Assembly (NCBI GenBank): GCA_963971285.1
Contig: OZ020248.1
Coordinates: 13,206,001-13,270,000 of the forward strand
Direction of reading: 5' to 3'
Length of the DNA: 64,000 bases
DNA from: Astropecten irregularis
Lineage: Eukaryota > Echinodermata > Asteroidea > Paxillosida > Astropectinidae
Part shown: one piece after another, positions 12,849 through 25,627 of the stretch
How positions within the stretch are numbered: position 1 is the stretch's first letter
Layout: every line of letters begins with the position of its first letter
Notes under the pieces: model-generated
Databases searched by the model: none
What the model saw: the letters and a program-made list of their open reading frames with translations, nothing else
Told to the model about the DNA's origin: nothing
Made by a program: the position numbers and the translations under genes

Positions 12849-12947
12849 TAATCTGAGTGGTAATCAGTTTATTCCACAAGAACAAAAAGAAAAGTGCATT
12901 GATGAGTAATAGCAAACTTGTAATAAAGGAAGTAGTACAGTACTTAC

Positions 12948-13043
12948 CTGACAAGCGAGCATTTGCTTCTTGTGCAGGCCCCACATAGCACCATCAGACA
13001 GATGATGAGCTCAAAGCAGAAGATGCCGATCAAACCAAGCCAC
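12948..13043 (-). CDS. TTYH: TTYH coding exon 5 (TM3)
   Basis: Acceptor aattgcag, donor ag|gtaagt; 96 nt. The exon completes an Arg codon and encodes WLGLIGIFCFELIICLMVLC followed by a Cys/Lys-rich cytosolic start (GACTRSKCSLV). This matches tweety TM3 and the basic segment after it. It is the last exon found on this side and ends two bases into a codon, so the gene must continue leftwards. Confidence 0.82.
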
Positions 13044-13592
13044 CTGCAATTACATGTAGGTTGAAAGGGGGAAAAGGAAGAAGGGAAGGGGAAGGGGTGT
13101 CGGAGGAAGAAGGTAGACAGACATTTATGAATTTAGTTGGGTTTGGGGGAAAAAATGACAGACCGACTGATGGGGCAGACTTATAATTAGTTCCCAAGTA
13201 GACGTCGTCCCTGCCGACATTATTAGCTTAACGCGATTAGCCACTTCCACAACATGGCCCCTGCAGTCTGCAGGCTGGTTGAGTCACGGATGGTATTATT
13301 ATTGAATCCGAGTCTCTCTCTCTCTCTATCTCTCTAGATGTGTTATGCAAGTTAACAACAGTCTTTTGGAAGCTGTTACGAGCTTACAAGTACACATTCT
13401 GGGTTCAAGTGTATCTGAACATTAAAGCTACACCTATGCAAAATTACAAGCAAGAAGGAATGGTACTCAAAGTACATGTAATTTTGCATTGCCCCAAACT
13501 CAAGGAATCACAAACATTATGATATATGGTTTAGGGCCTACACTGTACATGTATAACAAAACACATTACTGCATTAATTAAAGTGTTGAATT

Positions 13593-15226
13593 CAAGCCTC
13601 GAAATTAACGCTTACCCACTTACCGGCGGTAAGTGGATTTTCACGGGCGGTAAGTGAATTTCAAAAATGGGTAAGTTTCCGGGTAAGTGTGAAGTAAAAC
13701 CATGGTGGACTGGAAGTTAAGTGTGATTATCGGCAAAGGAACACTGGAACAGATAAATAAATCATTCACAAATAAAGTTGTATGCATGTTTCTCCCCGCG
13801 GCCGGCCTGCTACACTCGACTCAGTTAGTTCCGCATCGTATCAGCTACAACCTCGACGCAGTGGCTACAGTCATATCGTAATGTACACTTATTGCATGCA
13901 ACGTCGAGCGCATGGAATAAGGTTGGATTAAACACATACACATGGACGTAAAAAGCGAGCGTGCGGAACCAGATGCGTGGATACCAGCAATGTCCATGAA
14001 AATAATGCACGTGTAGTAAGCTTTTTCGATATCCAGTTTTGGGCATATCGAAATATCGTCGTCATCTTTTTCTAATATGTAAGCATGCACGGCGACCGAT
14101 CAAAACGAGATCTCCAAAAAAATATGTTTCCAAAGTACAGTAAAATGCATTTTCCTGACCAACTAAATCTTACTTGAATTTTGAAGAAGACGTAAACAAT
14201 CAGCACCTTGTCTGGAAATTTCCATAACTAGTGCCCAAGCCCAACATAATAGCCACGATAATTAACGTGCACTTAGCAAATGTATATCAGATCTTACTCC
14301 ATGTAGTCTGGAATTATTGCGCCCAATCCGTGAGTCCAAAATGCTGCTAGCTTCAGTCATGTTGTCCGGAAGCTGCAAGCATACATGGCAAAATGCAATT
14401 GTGTGCAATGCGGCATGCACGTGTTCACAGCACAGTGAAGTCAGCACGGTCAGCGCACGTGTAGGCTTTAGTCATGAAGGCCAGAAGTGCAGCGTATAGC
14501 TACAGTAGTAGTCGCACACGCAGCGTCGTTCTGGACCCGCATATGGATTACTATCGGCTTCGTTCGGGTGCAGATTTTGCACGGTAAGAAATCTGCTTTT
14601 AGCGTCGCAACCAGCTACAAATTTTGCAGTAATCTATTTGTTTTGGTCGTCGCAAAAAGTGTGTCAAGCTTTACATGTACGTCCGCTCATGAGCTACTCT
14701 GATTTTTTGGTATAAAGTTGCGCCAGCATAGGCCCTATATAAATATCGCGATACTGCCGATATTCCCGATGTTGCCGATATTTCAATATTTTTTCCGGGG
14801 CCCGATACGATTTTCGATATGAAAAAAATATCGCGATCTCGATAAATATCGTCATATCGAACAAGCTTAACGTGTACCTGTAGATCAATCCACTAGTTAC
14901 GCGCGGCTTTCTTCTCTTGGCATTATGTCACGAACTTTACGGAGAAACTACTTTGCAGATCGCTAGGCAGTTCATGACGTGTGCTGCAGCGCAACTTTAT
15001 GAGACCGCGACGGCCGGCAAGCTGACGGCCGATTGCCGATCGCGGGCGATACAGCTATACTTGTTTTGACTAGGCCTAATATAATTTAGAGAGGCCGTGT
15101 GCTTGTCTTATAGTATAGATGCTCTATTGAAAAAATTGGTAAGTCATTTTTGGAAATAGGTAAGTGGAAAATCAGAGGTGGGTAAGTGGTGGGTAAGTAG
15201 GGGAAAAAAATTAATTTCGAGGCTTG
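13593..15226. mobile_element. Non-autonomous hAT-like element
   Basis: The terminal inverted repeats are CAAGCCTCGAAATTAACG at the left and TTAATTTCGAGGCTTG at the right. An exact 8-bp flanking duplication GTTGAATT lies at 13585-13592 and 15227-15234. An 8-bp duplication and CA...TG ends fit the hAT superfamily. Both ends carry clusters of GGTAAGTGG. The 1.63-kb body has no long frame; a patch at 14740-14865 is rich in CGATAT words. It lies in intron 4 of TTYH. Confidence 0.75.
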
Positions 15227-15647
15227 GTTGAATTTCTATAGCGAATGGAACATTAACTTTTATGCTAGAATTTTCCATTTTTGTTGACATTCAATAATTA
15301 CAGTCAGATAACATTTTACAATGGACCGTTCTGGATTTTCTCTTAAGCCATGCCCACCTTAGCAAAGCCACAGTGTTTTACATACCCCAAGTGACCGAGT
15401 TTGACCAAGGTTAAGGATGACAACGGCTGCTAATGACCGTCGTGATTGTGAAGCTTTTGCAACTGGTCAAAGAGCAGTGTTTGATTAACAGGCAGGAAGG
15501 GTCCATTGTTGGTAACCAGTCGCTTATTTTGTGTGGATTTTGTTTTGGGCTATGCAATGTTTTTGGCAGCTCAAACATGAGTTCAACACTAGAACTTGCA
15601 AATTATGCAATGTATGATTTGAAAATCAACATGTTCTGTCGACAGGA

Positions 15648-16027
15648 TATTAAAGGGAGCATAAGATTAGCAAGGCCTCCAAAAAATATTATTGAGACGG
15701 AAAATGGACTCAACAGTTCGTAAACAGTGCAAACAGTCACCATGGGAAATCTTGGTTCATCAGATGCTGGGTTTTTCAAGGAAATCAAGATTTAGTGTCT
15801 TTTTCCAAAGATCGTTCGTCCGAACGATTTTTGGAACAAGCATAAAGTAAACTATTCTTCATGTTTTTTAAAGAAAAATTGAGTCGGGTTTTCACTATTT
15901 TCTCGTGACTCAGATGTCCGATTGAGCTCAAATTTTCACAGGTATATTATTTCATGTACATGTTTGATCAGACAAAGTATGAGTGCTGTCTTGTGACCTT
16001 TACCAATCATGTATTTTACCTTTAAGC
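15648..16027 (+). mobile_element. TTAAAGGGAGC MITE (family D), rearranged copy
   Basis: The left end is TTAAAGGGAGCATAAGATTAGC; the right end is TTTTACCTTTAAG. The right half resembles a segment at 25850-25975 that there joins a family A left half, a sign of recombination between families. Confidence 0.5.
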
Positions 16028-16734
16028 CAGATCACATTGAGTGAAGTAGGGCAGTTAACATTGTATCGAAAATCAATTTTGACCGGGCTGGCTTAGTCTT
16101 TATAACATACGCCATACAGCGTGTGATATTTCTGCATTGTCTCGTTATGAGAATGTTGTGCACATGGTAATAATCTGTACATTGTATGTATAATTCATCT
16201 GGCCAGTTCAAATTTCAAACTTGTGACTTTGTGTGGGACATGATATTTATATGTCATGAACCTAGACAGCAGTGCAAATTACCTAAATTTGGCGTTGTGG
16301 GTGATTTTCATATGTCGTAGGTACATGTACACTATACAAGTATCACTGACAGTGACATGACTGGTATCAGGTGTGCACTGTACATGTTTAGTATACACGT
16401 TACCTTTATATTGAGCACAGGCTGCATGTGTGCATTTGTAGTATTTAGGCCAGACAGGAGCACCCACAGGGACACTGTGCTACTAAGTCTGGCTTCTGTC
16501 TGTCTGCTGTACCTGTATGTTACTGTCTGAGGAACTGACCCCATAGGCAATGTGTATGTGTACACATGTACTCTATGTACAACCAGCAAGGGGAGTATGG
16601 GTTTCGCTGGGACACTCTGCATGACTGTTTTTCACAATGTGTGTCATTCACAAGCAATTTCATTATGAGAACTCATACATGAATGTATTTGTAATGTACA
16701 TGCGATGTATCAAATGAATGTGCGTGGTTTCATG

Positions 16735-16901
16735 GCTTCTGACTGCCAAAAGAACAAAGATAATTGACTATTAGGGATGCCACCAACATGGGGCTGCATA
16801 CATGTAGCTCAGTTGGTAGAGTATATGGTATTCAGGAGGTCGCTGGTCCGAATCCCACTCCAGTCAATTTTTCTTCATTCACTTTTCACTGACTAGGCCT
16901 A
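16735..16901 (+). repeat. tRNA-like SINE copy
   Basis: GTAGCTCAGTTGGTAGAGTA box A, GGTCCGAATCCCACTCCAGT box B, tail TCAATTTTTCTTCATTCAC. The lead GGGATGCCACCAACATGGGG is shared with other copies. Confidence 0.6.
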
Positions 16902-17449
16902 ATAACAACATTTGATAAATCAATGTTCTTACCCATCATGTGTGTACATTACATGTAAACGCATGGTGGAAATTAAGTTTGGGGTTTGCAATTTTCGTCG
17001 TTTCTATGTCAGAAAACCGAAAACTGAAGGTGGGGGACTGCCTGGTATAGCACGGGGGGAGGTGAACGGGCTGGGGGCTGGGTCATGTTTTTAAGGTTGA
17101 CTCATACATGTACAGTACTGACGAGACCTCCCTTTCCTATCTGTTATAATGCTGAAGAGCTGACATTTCTTTAGTATGCAACTGTACATATATAGTACAT
17201 TGCGAGGAGTACACGTCAGAATCAGATCCTAAAGGTTACAGACTGGATAGATAAATGACATACATGTATGTGCACTAGGCAAGCAAGGCTAACATGGCAT
17301 GAACTGCATGCATGTCACAATCAAGCAAGGGCATGGGAAAGTGCGCCCCCAATGAACTGCGCACAAGGCTAATACACATATTTTTATACAGGTTACTCCA
17401 CTTAATAAAGTATGTTCGTTCAAAGAAGGATTAAATGAAATAGTTTTAA

Positions 17450-17795
17450 AGGTAGTATCATACTTTGGTAAGAAACCAAAACAGAAATGTTCACAGATTT
17501 ACCTACAACTTACAGGGTATGAAGATGGTGCTGGTAGAAACATACCGTTAAAGTTTTCCGCCTGAAATGGTGTATTTATCCAGAAATTACTCAAATCTTT
17601 TTGATCTTTTAAAAGATCAAAAATAAAAGAGTAAAGACTTAACTTATTATGGCTGTTTTTCACTGTTTTCTCAAAAAGTGGGCACCGTATCGCACGGGAC
17701 TGAAATTTTCACAGATGACTGTGACTGTATCTTCCTTGATATTTTTGCCCATGAATCTGTATTCCTTTGATAAAAACCAAAGTATGATATTACCT
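17450..17795 (+). mobile_element. TTAA-type MITE (family A), reference copy
   Basis: 346 bp flanked by TTAA on both sides (17446-17449 and 17796-17799). TIRs are AGGTAGTATCATACTTTGGT and the inverse of AGGTAATATCATACTTTGGT. The internal palindrome is GATCTTTTAAAAGATC. No coding capacity. Confidence 0.85.
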
Positions 17796-18077
17796 TTAAA
17801 CAAAAAATGGTTTGCTAGGAGGAATCACATCACTTCCCAAATAGACCGATCCATAAAGCGCCGCCCCATTTATTTCTGACCAATCACAGCCATGACTTAT
17901 GTCCGACACGCGCTCACTAAAGTCCGATAAATGTACGTGCAGGTATGGAGCGTGCGAGTGGAAAACTTGCAACGTTTGAGAGGAACGTGTGTTCATTGTC
18001 CACGTGTGCAGTGGGAAGGGCTTACTGGATTAACTTATTTGGCAGAAAACTGATTTTGGAATACTGATTTAACTCAC

Positions 18078-18319
18078 CTGAATGTTTCATAATACTGGAC
18101 GTCCGTGACGAAGAAACTGAGGTCCAGATTGCTGTTGAAGACGGCGTCAATCTTGGTGATGTTGGCCGCGGCGATGTTCAGCATGCCTTGCAGCTGCCGC
18201 GTGGCCTCCTGCAGCATCTCCTGCCGTGTCGCGTTGCTGGTGGGCTGGTCGAAGAGCTGCTGCAGCTGGGAGACCTCGCCAGCGAGGTCCACTGTGATGC
18301 CACTGTGTATTGTGTCCAC
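18078..18319 (-). CDS. TTYH: TTYH coding exon 4 (extracellular domain)
   Basis: The exon starts at GTG (Val) after acceptor ttgacag, not at a start codon, and ends before gtgagt. It encodes about 80 residues of the helical ectodomain, with sequons NAT and NIT, and closes with FFVTDVQYYETF just before TM3. It is GC-rich compared with the surrounding intron, as expected for conserved coding sequence. Long open frames on the plus strand here are antisense shadows. Confidence 0.83.
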
Positions 18320-18994
18320 CTGTCAATCAATGAAGGATTGCATGATATGTTTTCTATGGGTAAGTTCATACGAGGGGTTGGTTTTGGGAGTACTCCCGAA
18401 TGGGGGGTAGTCCCACTGACAAAAGTCCTCCTTGGGACACAATTTTTCAGCACTTCGGGACTAACTTCGGGACTAAACCCAAATGGGGTTAGCCTCGAAA
18501 ATTAGTAGGACTAACCCCACTACCATGCCCTGCAGGGGTTATTTTACGACTTGACACCACCTACTTTTATCGTTTGGACACAAATGACTTAGCCCCCCAG
18601 ATTCCATAGACAAGCCTGTTGAACATGTAGGAATGGGAAGTATTAGTTGACCTCAACTGAATTACGTAATGCATTTCCAACCTTTCTAGCACTGCTGTGG
18701 CCCCCAGTCCTGGAGTTACTGATATCGTAAGAACGTAAGGTGATTTTGGAGATTGTGGTCAGGTACTGTTACCCCTGCTGACAACCCAGTCAAGAAGCCA
18801 ACCCCTCATCTGAACATACCTACATGTACATGTATTTGGATCCAATCAACATGTAGAAGACCTGTATACATTTGCGAGACGTGGTGGATTCTGCTTCTTG
18901 CCCCTTTTAAGAAATTTAAGAAAGCAGTTCTTTGAAGCTGAAAGGTGCATTTGTAAGCATTCTTGAACAGCCTGAACTGTGGAAATTACTAGGG

Positions 18995-19365
18995 GTAACA
19001 AGGGAATGACCAAGAGCACCAAGGCAATGATTGTTGGCACTGAGGCAGTGGCAGTGATTGCAAAGTCAATGACCACTCATGACCAGGGGTACTGCTCAGG
19101 CAATGACCCAGCCAACTCTACTCAGCAGAGATCAGGGGCACCTAGGCAATAAATGACCAAGGGCATCGGGGCAGTGAGCAGGGGCACAAAGGCAATGACC
19201 AGGGGCACAAAAGCAAAGGGCACAAAGGCAATGACCAGGGGCACAAAAGCAATGACCAGGGGCAGGGTAATGACCAGAGGCACAAAGTCAATGACCAACT
19301 TGGGCACAAAGGCAATGACCAAGGGCACCAAGGCAATGACCAGGGGCACCAAGGCAATGACCAGG
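18995..19365 (+). repeat. Minisatellite of about 20 bp in a TTYH intron
   Basis: Units like AAGGCAATGACCAGGGGCAC repeated with variants about fifteen times. It ends less than 90 bp from TTYH coding exon 3. Confidence 0.75.
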
Positions 19366-19447
19366 TCATTGGTGATCGACAAGGTTCCTAAGGAAGCGCC
19401 CTCCCCCTTCCCCCTCACTCCCCTGACCCTTGACCTTTATCTCGTAC

Positions 19448-19559
19448 CCGTTGTTCAGCCGACTCCACTGTGTCGTTGAAGTGCTGCACGGTTTGGATAA
19501 AATGTTGCACTCCCGAGGCTGTCGTCTCGTTGCCATAGAAACTGAACCCCACAAATGCC
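19448..19559 (-). CDS. TTYH: TTYH coding exon 3 (end of TM2, start of ectodomain)
   Basis: The exon encodes AFVGFSFYGNETTASGVQ and then a heptad-like stretch ending ESAEQR. The FYGN(E/D)xxxxG motif following TM2 is typical of the family. Two N-glycosylation sequons (NET, NDT) are visible. The acceptor is tttcag; the donor gtacgag is weaker than its neighbours. The 112-nt size restores phase 0 for the next exon. A minisatellite of GGGGCACAAAGGCAATGACCA type lies within 100 bp of its donor. Confidence 0.83.
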
Positions 19560-20691
19560 CTGAAAAGAGAAATTCAAACAGATAAAATGTCAGACACTAC
19601 AGATTTTACAAAGAATATTAATAATACCAAGGAACTGAGAATTGAAATGTTTGCCAAAAAAGTGACGCTATCCAAGGCTTGTCTCATATTCACAGAAAAA
19701 GCCAAAATTACTTCACAAACATTTTAAAGAAAGAAAAGGAAAATCAGAAAATATGCTTCAAGTTACAGTATCGTGGGTGCCTGACATTTCAATCCTACTC
19801 CTAGCATTTTATTTTATTTCAGGTCATTTGTTTGACATAGTTAATGAGAAATTTGCAGAGCTCAGTTTAATACTCATATTGAATATTGATCAGAAATTTC
19901 CTTGAGTTTCCTTGCATCTACTTGAAAATGAAAGTTGCAAGTTTTAATATCAACAAATTTTCAATTCATTTCATATTTTTCGAACTTAACTCTAGTGGGA
20001 AAAAAAAAATCTTTAAACAAAATCGGTCCTCTCAACCAAACTCATTTGTACCACTGGAATTTTGTTCACGTGCTGCCAATGAAATTGAATCAAAAGTGAA
20101 TCCGAGCATATAAATTACAAATGTCTGAAATCTTTTCAGCCGTGATATTTATTTGATATTTGTAGCCATCCTCTTGGGAACATCTACAGGCATTTGTCCT
20201 CATCATATGGTAGATGGATTTCAACAAGATCCAGTTAGTGACTGACCTTCCAGTCAAAATCTGCGGGCTTCAATGCCCCTGTCATTCAGCACTCACAGGA
20301 GGGGAGTACTGGGCTGTAAACCCGATACAAACCGCAGTCTGTCACAGCATAGAACTACAAACAGCTACGGAGAACGCTCTCCATTCAACAAAAAATGAAA
20401 AACTCTTTCTTTCGGTGAACACACTCCCTTTATTTGGACTTGCAATTGTGAACAGGGAGATCATTTCCCACAGCACAATTGATGTGTATGCATGGTACCT
20501 GGCACATGTATTGAACTACGAATACAGTACCATATGGACACACTCGTCATACAGTACACATACTTACACTGTCAATTGGCTGACTCACTCTATCAAAGCT
20601 GCATACGTGAACCGTATTATAACCGGTATCTACAATGGATGAGTTTCTCATACAGGTCTACATGCTTGCAAATTTTATAATTTCTTTTTAA

Positions 20692-21055
20692 AGGTAGTAT
20701 CATACTTTGGTAAGACAACAAAACAGAAATGTTCACAGATTTACGTATAATTTACAGGGTATGAAGATGGTGGTGGTAGAACATACCGTTAAAAATTGTT
20801 CACCTGAAATGGTATATTTATCCAGAAATGAGTAAAACAACGACCAAAAATCTTGTTGATCTTTTAAAAGATTAAAAATAAAAGAGAAAACACTTAAGAA
20901 ATAATGTGGCTGTTCTTCACTGTTTTCACAAAAAGTGGGCACCGTATGGGACTGAAATGTTAACAGATGACTGCATGTTACTGTATCTGTCTTGGTGTTT
21001 TTGCCGGTTAATTTGTATTTCTTTGATAAAAACCAAAGTATGATATTATCTTTTA
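20692..21055 (+). mobile_element. TTAA-type MITE (family A)
   Basis: TTAA (20688-20691) precedes AGGTAGTATCATACTTTGG; the right end reads CCAAAGTATGATATTATCTTTTA, slightly mutated. It lies in TTYH intron 2. Confidence 0.75.
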
Positions 21056-22004
21056 CTAACATGAAATTTTGTTAACCAAAAAATATCTGCTCTGAGTCAG
21101 AACTGATGATTTCTGTTTTAATATGGTTTCATAATTCTTATTCGACAATACCATTAATTGCGAGGGAGGAATGGCCATAAATGGATTTAGAATTGATAAT
21201 CTGGAGTACATTTTTTTTTAAATGGTTCAAATAACATTTTTATATAGGGGGCCTACATGATGGACTAAGTCCATTTCACACTTAGAATTCAAGTAAACCA
21301 AATTTATTCTTCAATTTTTATTTTTAGCTTGTAAAAAGAGAAGTACATTTGCAGTGGGTATACATGTATTGTAAATATTGTACAGTGCAAGACGGGATGG
21401 CAGGTTTATAGTGTGCATGTACATGATGTAGGCCTACTACCAAAGTTGTATTCTGAAACAGTGAAAAGAAGGGCAACTACAAGTATTACAATGTGTATGA
21501 AATACTGACTAGAGCCACAGCAAGCACCCTGTGATTTGCCAAGGCGTTAGAATATTAGGCATTCCTTATGCTCCAAAAAGTTTTATCTACCCATGGGTTT
21601 AATCTGGAGGAATGTGTCTGGTAATTGTCAGAAATGTGTGATGGCAAAGTGTAGATAAATGGCCTCATGTCCTTATCCCAGCAGGACCTTTACCAACTTA
21701 CATGTACATGTACATAAATAGGCAAAACAAGTTTACATAAAATTTCCCCCTCCAAAATTTACATATAATTATAAAATTATGTGTTACATGTACAACTTAT
21801 TAAACACCTGTACAGTATGAAATAAGGTGCCATACTATGGTGACATTTAGCATGTATACAGAAACAAAATGAACTCTGTATTCTACACATGAAATCCCAG
21901 CAGTCTATAAATTTATAATTAACGCCACATGGATTCACAGCATGAGATTAAATTTCTGACTGAATTGAATTGTACATTATGTATGTATACTACTAGAAGA
22001 TTAC

Positions 22005-22424
22005 TCTGGGCTTCCACTAGACCGTGGACCGAGTCTAGTGATTTCAGTGTCAGTCTAGTAAAGTGTGTTCTGCACTAGTCCGACTGTCTAGTGATTTTGT
22101 TTTCCTTGCACAATATTCAAATGGTGTCTAAATTTATGATTAAGCGGCTTGACTTTATTGAATAAAATCTCTAACTTTTGAGCAATGTCATTTTCAAAGA
22201 TGCCCTTTTGTTCAATCTTTTGTGTATTAAAAATATGACGTTTGACTTCCCTACACAAAAACATGTTATTCCTTTCACACAGTGTTGCAATGCATACTGC
22301 ATTTCTCATGGCACAAGTCTAGTGAAATACATACATGTATGTAACATTGTAGTTCGGGTCTTGTAAAATGATTCAGGTTCTAGACCTACTGTCCAGAACT
22401 TTGTGTCACGAAATTTGAGCCCTG
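22005..22424 (-). mobile_element. hAT-like remnant with TCTAGT subterminal repeats
   Basis: The right end CACGAAATTTGAGCCCTG is the inverse of a CAGGGCTC-type terminus. The left part has five TCTAGT/ACTAGA words, matching the right part of 25345-25627 in reverse. A 73-codon minus frame (22309-22088) may be a decayed coding piece; I do not recognise it. Confidence 0.45.
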
Positions 22425-25344
22425 CTGCTGAACAAAACACTATTCAGTGATTACAGACTACAATAACTGTACATTATGTACGTTTGAATAACAGTATACC
22501 AGGAAACTTGAAGCGAAACATTACCAGAAGTCTAATTTAAATACACCTGTTCGACACATTACAATGTATATAAGTGTACACTGTACATTGTGTCTGGGTA
22601 CAATTTGTACACTGCATATTGTATTGTTATTAAGTTTCACACATAACAGCACACAATCTGCTGCCCAGGACTTTCCATATAAAACTGGTCAGGTGTAACG
22701 CAATGACGCACATGCTGAGAACCGTTGAATAATAGTTTTCATAGAATTGCACACTACACATTGTATGTACAGTACAGTAGGCCTACAAGGAAATTGAACA
22801 GCTCTATATATTGCCTGTTGCCTTGGTGTCCCTGGCCAGTTGCCTTGGTCAGTGTTGCTCGGTGGGACGGTGCCCCTTGGCCAAATTCAAATTTTGCTTC
22901 AAAATTGGTCAAGATCCAGTTTCATGTACACTGTACGTACATGTACAAAAGTATGTACATTTGGGTCAAACAGTGAGGTCGAGTCAATTTGAATTGCACA
23001 AAAGAAATATTGAATATTTTCTTTTAAATCCTGCACATCCCACAGTAGTTTGGTTTTTTTTTTTTTACATTAATTTCATCATTAAAATTTAATTTTAAAA
23101 CCATAAAAATGCTATTAAAAAAAATTAAATCTTACAGTTACACCAGACATCTCAGTCTTTAAATAAATAAATTCTGCTAACAAAAAAACATCTCTGTAAG
23201 CATCCAAAATCAGTTCTCTTGGCAAATCAATTCTTTTCAGTTCAAACATGGGCAATCCAACTCTAAACTGGTTTCTTTTATATGTTTAACTAGTCTTTAT
23301 AATGTGTTTTGGCAATACAGACTGTTTTACACAGAATAGCATAATAAATGCATGATGTACAGTTTGTTTGAACAAAATATTCTGGCTGTAACAAATTTAC
23401 AAATGCAAATATAACTGCATAATATAGTACACTGTAAAGCATACATCATGTATTATGCATGTAAACTCTGCATAGTGTTGCATCCATGCAAGTTCATGCT
23501 TGCAAAAACTTGGGCGTTGTTCACACAAGGCCAAATCAATTGAATAGGGCCACTTGCTGAAAAAAAAAAAAATTGAATATATGTGACTGTTGTGACACAT
23601 CATTTTTGTCAATGGAATACCTGAACAAAAGACTCAACGATCAATAGAGTTAGTACCAAAACTAAAGTGTGCTAAAAAAGACCCCCCCCCCCCCCAGTCC
23701 TACAACAACAAAAACATGGAATACAAATACAGCCATAATTACATGCAGTATTGCATCTACAGGTGTATTGACTAGGATAACTTCAGGTAATATTTATTTA
23801 TAACTCTTTATTAATCACTACAACAGATACCCAAAACATCAATCCTTTCCAATCCATACATTCATAATGATAAACAATAAGAAGCCTATTTTTGCCAAAT
23901 AACTGTAAACGTAACTACATCTCTAGAGGAATACACATAACATCGCATATGTATCAAACTGACAATAAGCCAGAATTTGGTTTATAACTTCACAAGTCCA
24001 AGTATATTAGAAACGATTTTATTCAAATACAAGCAAATTGGATTTCATCCTGAAATTTGATACTCTGTTGATAGCAGATTCAGGAAGATCATTCCAAACA
24101 TCAGATGCATCCATTAGCTATTACTGAATGTAAATAATATAGGCCTATACTGTACACTACAGAAGTGCAGTGCCCCATGTACAACTGTACAATCTCTGAA
24201 CATGTCTTATCACACTTCTATTAAAAAAAAAGCAACAAAGTAATGAGAAAAACAGACCTAGGTGCAATATTGAAATAAAATGGTCTCTGCCTCAAATCGG
24301 TGCAACAAAATAATGTGCTGCATGTCCATGAAGGCCTACATAATGTTGTGTGCTTATGCCATGTTTCTGATCTCGTAAGTATGAGACAATATTGGAGGGC
24401 CTAGGCCAATTTCCTGAGGCATCTCCATTGAATTATATGTACAGTATAATTATACACGAAGGCAACGAAGCACTAAGAATTGGCAAATTCATTTTGTCAT
24501 CAAAGTTATCATCCTTTACAAAAATTTTTAACAGAATTTTGGTAGTGCTCGGTCAAAACTAATTTGTGATTACGGAATTCTGACTGCCAACCATTTTCCT
24601 TATTTTACAGTATGAGCAAAACTGTTCACGCTAAGCAAGTTTGCAGGCATAAAATAAGCCTCGGATTGTTTTTTTTCATTTTATTTATGTGACTGATAAA
24701 CTATGTAAACTACATGCATGTAAGGTTTTAATTGAAAGCTTCCTAAGCGTTTGAAAAGTTGCCACTGATGTGGCACAGTAGTGACAGTACTTAACCTTTT
24801 CAAGTTCATTGAAAATGACTTCACTGCTAAAACGATTTCAGTCTAGTCAACACTGAACAAACCTGTCAGTTTCACAATAAAGTCAGCTGCCCCCTCCCAA
24901 AAAAAAATGAGTTGCTGCTTTGTGTCAATATATTATATTATGATCTGATAGAGTCCAGAGTAAGCTGCAGTAAGCTATGTAAACATAGGTTTTGGAATGT
25001 TGATATTACAGAGATAGCCATATTAAAACAAACACAAAACCATGCACCTCCCAGATTGCTCATAGCACTACATAACATGAAATACAATATGATACTGTAG
25101 ACTACGGCTTTATGAGTCCATCTCTCTAGATTAAAACAAAAGATCTGAACCATCATGGTACCAAGCACAGCTGAGAAGATAACTTCTGGGAAGCAAGTTA
25201 TCGGTTATCATCATACAAACAACTGCTTGGTGGCAATGCACTGTTGTGTTGAATGTAAAGCATACAAAGAGATAAGCAAGAGAATCAGAATAGAGAAGTA
25301 TGGTTTAAATGTATAATGTACTACTGTAACATTTTAAAGGTACT

Positions 25345-25627
25345 CAGGGCTCGAATTCCGTGAAAAAAAGCACTGGACAGCAGGTCTAGTAACTGAAGCA
25401 TTTTACTAGACCTGAACTTTTTTCACTAGACCTGTGGCATTCATGTACATAGGAAAACCATAATTGTAAGAAATATTGTGTTAAAAAGCATCAATTTAGG
25501 CACCATTTCAATTGTGCAAGGAAAACAAAATCACGAGACAGCCGGACTAGTTCAGTACACACTTTACTAGACCAAACACTGAAATCACTAGACTCGGTCC
25601 ACGGTCTAGTGAATATTTCGAGTCCTG
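25345..25627 (+). mobile_element. hAT-like MITE with TCTAGT subterminal repeats
   Basis: The ends are CAGGGCTCGAATT and TTTCGAGTCCTG, with GTACT repeated at both flanks (only 5 bp). Seven TCTAGT/ACTAGA words lie near the two ends. The right 100 bp match 22010-22110 in inverse orientation. Confidence 0.5.

Larger units (their letters stand above)
1..12947. other. Gene-free stretch: probable TTYH intron or spacer, repeat-rich
   Basis: No exon could be supported here. The stretch holds a palindrome (1206-1403), SINE copies, a GGGTTT-type degenerate repeat (3085-3540), several MITEs and a (TC)n run nearby at 13314-13337. The missing 3' exons of the minus-strand tweety gene should lie here or beyond the left edge; I searched by eye for the expected later transmembrane motifs and found none. 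An open frame at about 10690-10962 (+) lacks an ATG and is unassigned. Confidence 0.5.

Noticed and set aside
14740-14865. CGATAT-rich patch as a regulatory site
   Set aside because: It lies within the hAT-like element body and looks like an internal simple repeat.
18105-18505. Plus-strand frames of 101-105 codons
   Set aside because: Antisense to TTYH exon 4, high GC makes chance open frames; no family resemblance.
19122-19479. Frames of about 100 codons on both strands
   Set aside because: Translations of the GGGGCACAAAGGCAATGACCA minisatellite.
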